Part shown: positions 5,945 to 15,200 of the stretch, one piece after another | Layout: every line of letters starts with the position of its first letter | How positions within the stretch are numbered: position 1 is the first letter of the stretch | From: a virus | Length of the DNA stretch: 43,574 nt | Reading direction: 5' to 3' (one strand) | Virus record (IMG/VR): IMGVR_UViG_3300045020_000095 | Location: 1-43,574 of that record | Position numbers and translations under genes: made by a program | Notes under the pieces: model-generated | Database searches by the model: none | Seen by the model: only the letters and a program-made list of their open reading frames with translations | What the model was told of the DNA's origin: nothing

Positions 5945-5974
5945 TGTAGTCACCTATATAATTCCCTTTCAATA
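5945..5974 (-). repeat. Right terminal inverted repeat and target duplication
   Basis: The right 22-bp inverted repeat at 5945-5966 ends in CCC and is followed by the second copy of TTTCAATA at 5967-5974. Perfect ends and duplication indicate a fairly recent insertion. Confidence 0.95.
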
Positions 5975-7138
5975 GCAGTAGCTGCCCAACTGCCCGCACT
6001 GATACGGCAGCGCACGCCGTGTCGTCACCTTCTCAAGGCAGAGCTGAGTGACCACCGATCCGCCCACCCCAGCTTGCACGCCCCACCAAGCGTTTTCAAT
6101 TGCGCCGTCCACCCAAGTGCTGCCCGCGTTCTGCTCGGTGATGGCCTGCTTGATGGCGAAACTCGGCGTGAGGTCGACCGTCCCGATTACAACATCCATC
6201 CCATTCGACGGTTGTGGCCGCACGATCAACCCGAGGCTTTGAGCGCTGGGGTCGCGAGCGCACACGTTCAATGCAATTCCGAGGATACCGGCATAGCAAT
6301 CTACCGAGGGAAACGAGAATAGCGCATCGTGTCCACTGACGCCACCGGTGATGTAGGACGTGTTTCCATCTGGGGCCTGCCCGAATCCTACGCTTGCGGG
6401 GTTCTCACTGATCGCCTGCCATGCGGAATCGCTCCCGGGAATCACCGTAGGCCAATCAATGAACGCATTCGCCCCCGGGAAGTACGCCTTGACTCGGCAA
6501 GGCCCCAGGCGAGTGTTGTTGACACTTCCGGTGCCGTCCGACACCACAATGTCACAAATATTGAACCCGTTGCCCGGGTTGAAAGGCACGTTCGCTACGA
6601 TCTGAAACAGCGACGGCTGGACGCCCCACGCGATGTTGTTCGCGCTAGGGTTGCCTGGGTTCGTGGTGTCAAGCACATCGTTGATGTACATCGCGCACCA
6701 CCCGTTGCCGCTCGCCGGAAAGTACCAATCGAAGTCAACCGAATACCACGTGTTGGCTGTCAGCACGGCCTGGGAGACATACGCAAGCGTCCCCAGCGTC
6801 GTAAAGCCATCGCCTCCGGCATAGATGCGCAAATGGCCATCATTCGACACGGAAACAGAGGACACGCACGCGCCCGAAGTGAGCCATGCGGCAATATTTG
6901 ATTCCCAGCGCGCGCCGATCGGCGAGTAGTTGAACGAGAAGGAAAAGCGCCAGTGCGGCTGAACATCGAACGTGAGTCCGTAGATGTTCTGGATGTTGGC
7001 CGCATAGTAGGCGTACTGATCACGCCCTGTGACCACCTCGAAGGCGTACCTTGGGTATGGATACGTGTACTTGAGTCCAGCGCCGATGTTGAGCGCTGAG
7101 GTGGTCGCCCACGAGCAAGAGTCTGCAAAGCGGATCAT
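5969..7138 (-). CDS. Tail-associated LamG/concanavalin-like protein
   Basis: About 389 aa from ATG 7138, which overlaps the TGA of the tail hub gene as ATGA; the longer frame to 7201 is discarded for that reason. The amino end 'MIRFADSCSW' plus later 'GRDQYAYY', 'WRFSFSFNYSP' and 'WYSVDFDWYFP' follows the pattern of phage tail proteins with a LamG-like jelly-roll near the amino end ('RFxDSFxxY...GR...l...'). These are lectin-like and may bind host glycans. It is the last gene of the tail operon. Its stop codon lies in the TTTCAATA target of the IS1595-type element, yet the frame is intact. Confidence 0.75.
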   Translation of the reverse strand: MIRFADSCSWATTSALNIGAGLKYTYPYPRYAFEVVTGRDQYAYYAANIQNIYGLTFDVQPHWRFSFSFNYSPIGARWESNIAAWLTSGACVSSVSVSNDGHLRIYAGGDGFTTLGTLAYVSQAVLTANTWYSVDFDWYFPASGNGWCAMYINDVLDTTNPGNPSANNIAWGVQPSLFQIVANVPFNPGNGFNICDIVVSDGTGSVNNTRLGPCRVKAYFPGANAFIDWPTVIPGSDSAWQAISENPASVGFGQAPDGNTSYITGGVSGHDALFSFPSVDCYAGILGIALNVCARDPSAQSLGLIVRPQPSNGMDVVIGTVDLTPSFAIKQAITEQNAGSTWVDGAIENAWWGVQAGVGGSVVTQLCLEKVTTRRALPYQCGQLGSYCY

Positions 7139-9654
7139 TCTACGTACGTGGCGTAAACGCCGGGCTGGATCTGCCCCGCCGGCAACCCAGCCACCGTCCA
7201 TTGGACGTAAACCGTAACGCTGGCCGCTGGCGTGGGCGCGCTTCCGATCACCTGGTAGCTGATCGACACGGACAACAGATCACCGATCGCCACCGTCAGC
7301 CCTGCCGCGGCGAAGGTCATCGTCAGAACCTGAGTATAGGAACCAGCCGGCACGATCAGCGGTGAAGACAGGATCGACACGCCGTTGTCGAGGATATCCA
7401 CCACGAGGTTTTGGTCCTCCGGTGGTGTCCCGCAAATGACATACGCCTGCGTCAACGCGCCCGCCGTCGTCAGCGGCACTGGATTGTTTTGCGGCGTCCC
7501 AGCGGCGAGCGATCCTTCGGGCGCGAGAATGAAGGTTAAGTCACCCGTCTGCTGAATCGGAAGCGGATTCTCCGTGCGCGCGATCAGCCGTTCAAACCAG
7601 AAGGTTGAGTTACCAAGATCCTGTCCGCTCGTCGCCTGAATCACCCACCGGAAGTAGCCTTGATACACTCCGAAGCCAGCCGAGCCCACGCCGGGAGAAG
7701 CTACGGTCGCCTGGATGCCGGTGATCGTCCACTGAGTGGCGCCGGGTAGAAAGCTGATCGGCAGATTGATGTAGATCGATTGGCCGACCTGCGCCCCTGG
7801 TTCGTCCGTCTCGAACTGGATCAGGATAGGAACCTGATCAGAGCGATTGAGCAGCGCTGCGGCCACGGCGTTGAGATCGGATTGCAGATTGATGTTTTGA
7901 ACCTGCTGCACGTTCTCGTAGATCCCGGAACCCCACGTCCCCGCGACTCCCGGCGTGGCCGGAACCAGCGGGCCGTTGCCCTGCTGAACGATAGCTTGCT
8001 GCGAAGAGGCGATCGCAATATATGAAATCTCGACCACATCGCCGCTGTTCGGATACGGTGACGTGGTTGGTGGGTATGGGAACACTGGCGTGTCGTTAGC
8101 GGCATTCGGCGGATAAAGGAACGGGAAGCCAGGAAAGAACCACCAACTCTGCTGAAGGTTGTAGACTGGCGCTCCTGCCGGCGGAGCCCCGTTTTGCACG
8201 GGCTGAGACACCCCGTTGACCGTCAGCGCCGTGATCTGAGCAATCGGGAAATTGGTGATGATCGAGCCCAACAGAAAACCGCGGGCCACCGCAGCCGCTT
8301 GCGGGATCGTGTACGTCTCGGTGATCGTCGGACCGCCATAGCCGGGCTGCCCGGGCTGCAAGCCGCCCTGCTGCTGCTGCGCAACGCCGGGAACCGCGGT
8401 GAGGTTCGAGGTGATGTATTGCACGTTGCGATAGTCGCTCAGGTTGGCTGTTCCGCTGAGCGCGCGCCAATTGTCGGAGGTTTCTGTCAGAGAGAAGGGA
8501 CAGGACGGCAACGTCGTATAGTCGATGAAATGCAGATCCGCGTTGACATCGATCCACCACACGCAGCCCGTGTCCGTGGCGAGCTGATTGAAAGCCTGGG
8601 TGACCGAAACTAAGTTGAACACCTCGGTTGTGTCGGTGAGCCCGAGTGGACCGCCGATCTCTGGAACGTTGTTCGCCGTGATCCCTTCATTGGGATTGCA
8701 AAGGACGTTTTGCCAGATCGATAAGACGATGCCCGCAATGTCTGATCCAGCGGGATAGGTTGCGTTAACCACGCGGCGATCGCAGATGGCTGACCAATCC
8801 TGCGCGATGACATGGTAGCTTTGGAGGGGCCCGATCGCTGACTGGATGCGGTCCACCTGCACCGTCATGATCCCGCCGCTCATCAGTTTGACGCCGTTCT
8901 CGATCAGCACGAAGGTTTGCGCGATCTCCGGGTAGGTTGCCATCTCCGTATCGATGAAGTCGAAGACAGCCGTCCAGCGTCCCAGGGTCTGTGAAGTGAT
9001 CTGAAGGGGTTGCGCCACGGTGGTAGCGTCGAGTCCGGTATTGGCGACACCCTGGTTGCTCAGATACTTCGTGTAGTCGAGACCTCCGATGAGGAGCTGC
9101 ATCCCGGTGGCACCGGGAATCGTGGGAACACCGGCGCGGAAGGCGCTCGCGAGTCCCGACGGTGAGATGCGCTGAGGTCCACCGCTGACCGTCGGAGAGC
9201 CCGCCGCGAAGTGGCTCGCGAGCCCTGTTGGATCAATCACCTGGGCCGGAACAAGCGACGGTACGCCGGGCGCGAATTCGGAGGCTAGCCCGGTTGGCTC
9301 GATGGCCTGGGCGACGTTCAGCGCCGGGAGACCGGGCGCGAAGGCCGAAGGCAAGCCCGTTGGTGTGATCGTGTTGCTTCCCACTGTCGGAGTGCCGGTG
9401 GCGAAGCCGGATGGTAGCCCGGCAGGGATGATGGTGTTGAGGTACTCAAGGTCTGGATGTCCAGCGGCAAACCCGCTGGCAAGTCCAGATGGGGAAAGAT
9501 CCTGGTTGTATTTGAGTGTCGGGTCACCAGCGGCGAAGGCGCTCGCAAGACCAGTGGGACCGAGGTTTTGCGTCGATGATCCGCTATTGCGAAGCGCGCC
9601 GATCGCCGCTCCGGGCGACGTTTGAAGCGCCCCGATGTCGTATCCTAGCGCCAT
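7135..9654 (-). CDS. Tail hub / baseplate-like protein with seven amino-terminal repeats
   Basis: An 839-aa protein. Residues 33-180 are seven imperfect tandem repeats of about 22 aa built on 'PTGLASAFAAGxPTL'. Residues from about 185 on ('MQLLIGGLDYTKYLSNQG', 'QTLGRWTAVFDFID', 'SYHVIAQDWSAICDRRVV') resemble phage tail hub proteins of the gp27/Dit-Tal kind, where a domain for tail-tube docking is followed by insertions. The rest is beta-rich, ending in a likely fibronectin-like domain ('NLVVDILDNGVSIL'). It lies between the beta-helix protein and the LamG protein, in the usual place for host-recognition parts. Start follows the upstream TAG by three bases. Confidence 0.75.
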   Translation of the reverse strand: MALGYDIGALQTSPGAAIGALRNSGSSTQNLGPTGLASAFAAGDPTLKYNQDLSPSGLASGFAAGHPDLEYLNTIIPAGLPSGFATGTPTVGSNTITPTGLPSAFAPGLPALNVAQAIEPTGLASEFAPGVPSLVPAQVIDPTGLASHFAAGSPTVSGGPQRISPSGLASAFRAGVPTIPGATGMQLLIGGLDYTKYLSNQGVANTGLDATTVAQPLQITSQTLGRWTAVFDFIDTEMATYPEIAQTFVLIENGVKLMSGGIMTVQVDRIQSAIGPLQSYHVIAQDWSAICDRRVVNATYPAGSDIAGIVLSIWQNVLCNPNEGITANNVPEIGGPLGLTDTTEVFNLVSVTQAFNQLATDTGCVWWIDVNADLHFIDYTTLPSCPFSLTETSDNWRALSGTANLSDYRNVQYITSNLTAVPGVAQQQQGGLQPGQPGYGGPTITETYTIPQAAAVARGFLLGSIITNFPIAQITALTVNGVSQPVQNGAPPAGAPVYNLQQSWWFFPGFPFLYPPNAANDTPVFPYPPTTSPYPNSGDVVEISYIAIASSQQAIVQQGNGPLVPATPGVAGTWGSGIYENVQQVQNINLQSDLNAVAAALLNRSDQVPILIQFETDEPGAQVGQSIYINLPISFLPGATQWTITGIQATVASPGVGSAGFGVYQGYFRWVIQATSGQDLGNSTFWFERLIARTENPLPIQQTGDLTFILAPEGSLAAGTPQNNPVPLTTAGALTQAYVICGTPPEDQNLVVDILDNGVSILSSPLIVPAGSYTQVLTMTFAAAGLTVAIGDLLSVSISYQVIGSAPTPAASVTVYVQWTVAGLPAGQIQPGVYATYVE
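9115..9558 (-). repeat. Seven tandem ~66-bp coding repeats
   Basis: Repeats of 21-23 codons in the tail hub gene; each holds P(T/S/A)GLxSxFxxGxPxL. Members include 'GLASAFAAGDPTL', 'GLASGFAAGHPDL', 'GLPSGFATGTPTV', 'GLPSAFAPGLPAL', 'GLASEFAPGVPSL', 'GLASHFAAGSPTV' and 'GLASAFRAGVPTI'. They are diverged at DNA level, so not a recent expansion. Confidence 0.9.
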
Positions 9655-9657
9655 TCC

Positions 9658-11283
9658 CTAGATGATACTGGATTGCCAACCAGCGCCCGTGCAGGCAAGA
9701 CCGCCGCCGCTCGTGCTGTTGAGCGAGAAGTCTCCAGTTGATGGGTTGTTGAACGGGTTAGCTGAAAGGGTTACGTCAGCGATGCCAGCGGCGAGTCCGC
9801 TACTGCGAGCGCCAGAGCCGTTGGCACCGAATGCATTATTGCGCTGAACAAGGAATGTGTTTCCCGACGGCGCGCCAGAGTCGCTTGAAAACTGAATTCC
9901 GTAGCCGCCGTTGTCGTAATAAATGGTGTTGATCGTCGTCAACCCGTTGAACGATCCAAGATCGGCCTGTACGCCGTTCATGGTGTTATCGTACGCAACA
10001 CAGTCCTTGAGCGAGAGACCGGATTGTCCGTTGGTTGACGCAGCGCAATACCATCCATGGCCCGTGTTCCCAGACGACACGCAGTTAATAAATGTCGCGA
10101 TCGCGCCGGGAGTTGATCCGCCTTGGAGAATCACTCCATGGCTGCCGTTTCCGTGGATGTAGCAGCCCATCGCCAGAAGAGGGCAGCCCAGCTTGATACC
10201 GTAGCTTGCCGAGCTTGTGATCTCCACCTCGATCAGCGTCACCATCGCGAGATTGTAGACCGTCGTGTTGTCGCCGTTGAAGATCCCGATGCTCCAGCCG
10301 GTGAAGACGCAGTCCTGAAGCGTGACGTAATAGCTGTTGCCACCTCCTGAAGGCGCCACCATGCCGTCACCAGGCGTCCCCGCGGTGCAGGTCCAGTTCA
10401 CCTGGATGATCTGATAACCGTAGGCGTTGACCATCGCGATGCCGTTCACGGAATTCGTTGCGCACGTGACCACCGCACGCCCGGTGTCACCGCGGTAGGT
10501 GCCGTAGCCCTTGAGGGTGATGCTAAGCGACCCGCTGCTGTTCGCCGCCGGCCCAAACGTCACCGCCGCTGTAATCGTGAGGGTCCCGGTCATCCAAACC
10601 AAATTGCCGGAACTGGATGTCTGTCCGGTGCTCTTGAATAGCGTGCCACTTAAAGTCGCCAGCGCACCGCCCTGGTAGCCGTGGCCACCCGTACTGAGTG
10701 TCGTACCGACGCTGCGATCCATTGTCGCGGTCACCGTCGACACGCTTTTGATACAGTACCATCCTGTCGTGAATCCGCTCCCGCTGGTCACCTGAATGAG
10801 ATTCCCAACCTGCTGTTTGCCGAATGGGCTTCCGGCGCTGGTCAGATTCGTGGTAGTCGCGCCGATCACCAGGTCCGTGTAGGAGAACTGCGCGGAGGCC
10901 TGTTGGCTGTAATCAATCGTCCATGTCGCGCCGGTGGGTGACGCCGTGGAGGCGCAACCGCCGGCCGTGCTGAGCGTGTTATTGGCGAGCGTGAACTGGC
11001 CGCTGGTGGCGTTAAGCGTCGCCGCATTCGAAGCGACGGAAGCGATCTGATACCAACCGGCAATCCAGTTAGTGCCCGCCGCGATATAGACGAAGGCACC
11101 GACATCTCCGGCAACGAAGTTGTAGCTAGCAGAGCTGAAGACTGGAGCGCTGCCGGTGGCGGAAGTTGCCGCCCCGTCGGTGTTCATTCCTGCCGTCTGA
11201 GACGGATCGAAGCCGCCGGCGCATGCGCTGTCCGATCCCGAGGCCGGGAGAACTTCCCAGACGACATACTCGGTTAGCGCCAT
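9658..11283 (-). CDS. Tail protein with parallel beta-helix (pectate-lyase-like) fold
   Basis: A 541-aa protein starting MALTEYVVWEVLPASG. From about residue 220 it shows the short repeated Gly/Asn turns of right-handed beta-helices: 'VNGIAMVNAYGYQIIQVNW', 'NSYYVTLQDCVFTGWSIGIF', 'YGIKLGCPLLAMGCYIHG', 'HGVILQGG', 'LSLKDCVAYDNTMNGVQADL'. Such proteins in phage tails bind or cleave surface polysaccharides, but no catalytic residues can be assigned here. The carboxy end 'NPSTGDFSLN' is typical of secreted beta-helix proteins in environmental bacteria. It is positioned between two tail genes, with three bases to the hub gene. Confidence 0.75.
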   Translation of the reverse strand: MALTEYVVWEVLPASGSDSACAGGFDPSQTAGMNTDGAATSATGSAPVFSSASYNFVAGDVGAFVYIAAGTNWIAGWYQIASVASNAATLNATSGQFTLANNTLSTAGGCASTASPTGATWTIDYSQQASAQFSYTDLVIGATTTNLTSAGSPFGKQQVGNLIQVTSGSGFTTGWYCIKSVSTVTATMDRSVGTTLSTGGHGYQGGALATLSGTLFKSTGQTSSSGNLVWMTGTLTITAAVTFGPAANSSGSLSITLKGYGTYRGDTGRAVVTCATNSVNGIAMVNAYGYQIIQVNWTCTAGTPGDGMVAPSGGGNSYYVTLQDCVFTGWSIGIFNGDNTTVYNLAMVTLIEVEITSSASYGIKLGCPLLAMGCYIHGNGSHGVILQGGSTPGAIATFINCVSSGNTGHGWYCAASTNGQSGLSLKDCVAYDNTMNGVQADLGSFNGLTTINTIYYDNGGYGIQFSSDSGAPSGNTFLVQRNNAFGANGSGARSSGLAAGIADVTLSANPFNNPSTGDFSLNSTSGGGLACTGAGWQSSII

Positions 11284-11286
11284 TGC

Positions 11287-11928
11287 TTAATTGAAGATCG
11301 GAATGCGACCGCCGAACTTCTTTTCAATCTCACGCGCCTTCGCCTGCCGCTCCTCCCAGGCTGCTTGCGCGCAAGCCTGTTCGTGGGTCGGCTTCATCTG
11401 CTTAAGTGTCGGAACGCCCGCCCACACTTTGCCGGTGTAGGTGCGATCGAAGAGGCGGGACACAGCGTCGCGAACCGTCGCCCATGCGCCGACGCCGACA
11501 TAATCGACTTCCTTGCACAGCGTGAAGATTTTATTCGTTCCGGTGTCCCACTGAACGACAATATTGCCGCCGTTCGGCGTGCAGGGCAGTCCAGTCGCTG
11601 TGTCGATGTTCATGATCAGCGGTGAGCTGTTGTTGTTCGTGATGAACGAGTACAGCGTAACGTACGCGAACTGAGCGCCGGTGACGCTCGACACGGTCTC
11701 GTTCGCCGCGTTCGCCGTCCCGAGGCTCGCCGACAAAGAGGAGAACGTTCCGCTCTGGGCGATGATGTAGCCGGAGCTGACGGCTACACCGAGATATTGA
11801 TCGGTGGTGTAGTTCGGCGAGTATCCGCTGGTGACGAAGGCGAGCTGAATCGCCGCCGAGGTCCAATCGAAGCCGCTCGCGCCGGTAAGGAAGGAATTCC
11901 TTGCCAGGCCGTACATGGTCGTGGCCAT
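11287..11928 (-). CDS. Conserved phage tail-region protein
   Basis: A 213-aa protein. Residues 6-30 read 'GLARNSFLTGASGFDWTSA' and 'IQLAFVTSGYSPN', a pattern I recall in structural proteins of many siphoviruses, with 'DQYLG' following. The last 60 residues become charged and helical ('EQACAQAAWEERQAKAREIEKK'). Role unknown; position after the tape measure suggests a distal tail or accessory protein. The ATG follows the upstream TAG directly, and GGGGTGAAG serves as ribosome site. Confidence 0.75.
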   Translation of the reverse strand: MATTMYGLARNSFLTGASGFDWTSAAIQLAFVTSGYSPNYTTDQYLGVAVSSGYIIAQSGTFSSLSASLGTANAANETVSSVTGAQFAYVTLYSFITNNNSSPLIMNIDTATGLPCTPNGGNIVVQWDTGTNKIFTLCKEVDYVGVGAWATVRDAVSRLFDRTYTGKVWAGVPTLKQMKPTHEQACAQAAWEERQAKAREIEKKFGGRIPIFN

Positions 11929-12249
11929 CTACTTCACCCCCGCGATCTGCTTCAGCCGGTCAACAACCGCCTTGCCAAGCGTCAGTGCACCCTTCCCCGC
12001 CAGGTCGAGGAGTTCCTTCGCCATGTCTGGGGACGTATTGAGCGGAGAGGGCCCTTGCCCGATGACTAGATCAAAGCCAGCGCGGGTGGCCGCGTTTTTC
12101 TGCTGCGTCTTCGCCTGGATCATCGGGATCAGTGCCGCGCGCTTTGCGATCACTTCCGCGTGCTCAGAGGCGTAAGAGGAGTGGAGCGCCAAGAGGTCGT
12201 CAAGCCCCATCTCGGCGAGGTTCGATGGTACCGGCACCCCGATTGGCAT
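11929..12249 (-). CDS. Hypothetical protein downstream of the tape measure gene
   Basis: A 106-aa mostly helical protein (MPIGVPVPSNLAEMGLDDLL...) with a coiled-coil-like middle ('SEHAEVIAKRAALIPMIQAK'). There is a strong Shine-Dalgarno sequence (AAAGGAG) before the ATG. No family recognised; it sits between the tape measure and tail genes, so a minor tail or assembly role is likely. Confidence 0.7.
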   Translation of the reverse strand: MPIGVPVPSNLAEMGLDDLLALHSSYASEHAEVIAKRAALIPMIQAKTQQKNAATRAGFDLVIGQGPSPLNTSPDMAKELLDLAGKGALTLGKAVVDRLKQIAGVK

Positions 12250-12258
12250 ATTTCTCCT

Positions 12259-15200
12259 TTAGGTTAGCTTACCAATTCCCGCGTTCTTCAGGGCCGTGAC
12301 CATCTGTTGGGCCACGGTTTGAGCGTTCGCCGGAGTCATCCCCGTGATATTGATGGTGATCGGCGAAGACGCCGGAGTCGCCGTGCCGTTTCCGAAGGTG
12401 GCCGAAGGACTGTAGTTCGAGCCGCCAGTCACGGCCATTCCGCCACCCTGGAAGTACCAGCCAGGGCCCTCCGGTCCGACCGTCTGCTGCCACTGTCCAG
12501 CGGAGGTATCGGCAACTGTGGCCGACACCGTTGTTGCGCCAGCAGGTTCAGTCGCCGAAAAGCCGGAGGATGTCGGAGGGCCGGATGTCGATGAGCTGGA
12601 CGACGGCCCTATCACCGCACCGGTTGCCTGCTGCGCGCCCTGGTAATACCAGCCCGGACCATTCGCGCCGGTCGCCGAATACTCCCAGTCTCCGCTTGAG
12701 GTCTGAACCAGATCCGAGGAAAGCTGGGTCCCCGATGGCTGGCTCGACGAGAATCCAGCCGTAGAAGCGGCCCCGGTGGAAGCGGACGTGAGGGAACCAA
12801 TCGAGGTGATTGCCACGCCCACGCTTGCCGCCGCGCTCTGCAGCGTCGCCACGTACGCGCCGACGGTGGCTTCAAACTGGGCCATCGTCTCGGTGCCAGC
12901 ATTCAGCGCGGCGGCAGCCGCATTGACCGAAGCGACCGTGACGTTAGACGCTGAGCTGACCGTTGAAGCCGAATCACTCGCCGCTGCTCCCAAGTCCGTT
13001 ACGGCTCCGGTGAGTCCGCTTGTGGACGAATCACCCACTGCGGAAGCGGTCGCGGTCGAAGCTGTTCCGAGATCCGTGACGCTGTCAACCAGCGGGTTCA
13101 TCGCACCGGAACCGACGATCGCGCCTGTGGCAATATCGATGATCTGGTTGCCGAAACTGGCGAAGGTCGGTGTTGCCTGCGCCGCAACGTACGCTGCTGC
13201 CTGGATCGCGCTGTACACGTCACCTGTCGAATCTTGAAGGTCGAGGCTCGCCTGGTTCTCTTGCCCAAGGGCGAGCGTCAGCGCTTCAGCCGTCGCGGTG
13301 TTGCCCTGTCCTTCGTCGTCCAGTTGGGCGAGCTGGCTCGCATACTCTGATCCCGTTGTGTTGACATTCTGGAGTTGCGCCTGAATGCTCGCCAGGGACG
13401 TGTTGAGATCCGCGGACGTTTCCGACGCCATATCGGCGCTATTCGATAGGAAATTCGTCGTGACCGTCAGCGTGTTCAGGGAACTGGCCAAGTCACCAGA
13501 TGACGCCGTCACGGCCGGAATGCTATCCCCGGACAAGTCGCGCATCTCCCCATCGAGGGTTGAGGTCGCGAGGGTGGTCTGGTCCATCGACGGCGCAAGG
13601 GAGCCGCCGGTCAGCGCGTATTCGAGTTGCTGCGTTGACGTGGTGGTGGTTCCAAGCCCGGCCTCGAGCAACGCAAGAAGCTGGGACAGCGTCGAGGTTG
13701 CTGTTGACGCCGCCGTGGTCGCCTGGGTCGCCTGCTGGGTCGCCTGCGCGTTCTGGAGGATGGCTTGTGATTGCGCCTGCTCAGCTTGGAGGTTGGCCTG
13801 CACCGCCGCTTGGAGAGCGGAGGAGGTTTGCTGTGCTAGCTGCTGCTGGTACGCCTCGCCCCCGGAAACGTTCACGTCGATGCCACCACCGCCGTACTGG
13901 CCACCGTAATCGAACTCGCCCAGGCCCATCGCCGAGAGGTCACTGAAGGGATTCGCCGCCGCTGCGGCGAAGGATTCAAGTGCCGCCTGCGCGTTATTGC
14001 CAGCGCCGCCCCCACCCCCAGAACCGCGCGAAGCAGCGCCGGAAGCCGCCGCCACTGCGTCGAGCGAATCAACAAGCGCGTCGTTCGCGTTCGTCAGTGC
14101 TTGCGTCGGAGCGACCGCCGCGCCGTTCGCTTCGGCGTAGTTCGTGATCGCCGTCGTGGCTTGGCCTGCCGCTGACGTGGCATAAACCACCCCATCTGAG
14201 AATTGGCTGACATTGCCAGTCAACCCAGCCGTAGCAACCCCAGCGGAGCTTTCCGCGTATATGACGCCGTTCGATAGCACCGCTGCGTACGCCGTGGCGT
14301 TGGCTGTCGCCGCGTTGAATTGGGAGATAAGGAGCGACAGAGGACCGCCAGTAAACTGTGAGGCAGTGGCCCCGAAGTTTTGAGTTGCCGCTGTCGCCGC
14401 AACCGCCGCTCCTCTGAGGTTCGTGATCCCGACCGATGCTCCGGTTGCCGCATCCTGCACCTGCGACATGCTCGAGGTGACCGCAGTACCGCTCGTGCCC
14501 AACTTCACCACCGCCGCGCTAGCGTTGTTGATACCGAGTTCGAAGTCAAGAACGTCATCACCTGTCGATTGCGCCTGCGATCCGAGCGCGACGAGTTGCA
14601 GTTTTCCATTCTCAATGACTACACCGAGGCCACTCATGGCGGCACCGGCCGTGTTGATCTGATCGGCAAGGGCCCCAATACCCACCCCCGCAGTGCTAGC
14701 GATCGTCTGGACGTTCGATAGCGCATCTTTCAGTTCGTTCGCGCTCGCGGTGCCGCTGGTTGCGAGAGTTTGGAGAACCGTGATTGAAGAGTTCAGGATG
14801 GCGTTGAAGCCGCCCATCTGTCCAGCGGCTTGCGTGATGGCCGCACCGATGGACTCGCCGCCTTTTTGGGCCGCTTGCGATATCTGAGTCCATGCCACTT
14901 CTTGTTCCTCAGCGGAACTATTTGCATTCGTGGCCATCGTCAGCCACACGCCAGCGGCGGTCGTCGCGGCTGTGGACTGCGCTTCCATCTTCGCGGTGAT
15001 GTCGGCCGTAGCCTCGTCTACCTTCGCCTGGAAACTGTCGAAGTACCCGGAAAGTGCCCGAATCTGAGCGCCAGAAAGGTTCGCATCGTTGTCCCATGCT
15101 TGCGCCGCCGCCTGCGCGGCTTTGAGTGCAGCGGGTGTCTTGCCGATCTCCGTATTGAGGGCATTCTGGGCCTTCGTAACATTCGCCTGCGCGGCAGCGA

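Larger units (their letters stand above)
4840..5966 (+). mobile_element. Internally deleted IS1595-family element with cargo genes
   Basis: A 1127-bp unit bounded by perfect 22-bp inverted repeats that begin with GGG, and flanked by an 8-bp target duplication TTTCAATA. Both the 8-bp duplication and the transposase type fit the IS1595 (ISXO2-like) family. Inside are two small cargo genes, the amino-terminal half of the transposase, and a 45-aa basic ORF that resembles the carboxy tail of these transposases. The DDE nuclease domain is missing, so the element cannot move by itself but could be mobilised in trans. It sits exactly between the convergent sigma and tail genes. Confidence 0.9.
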
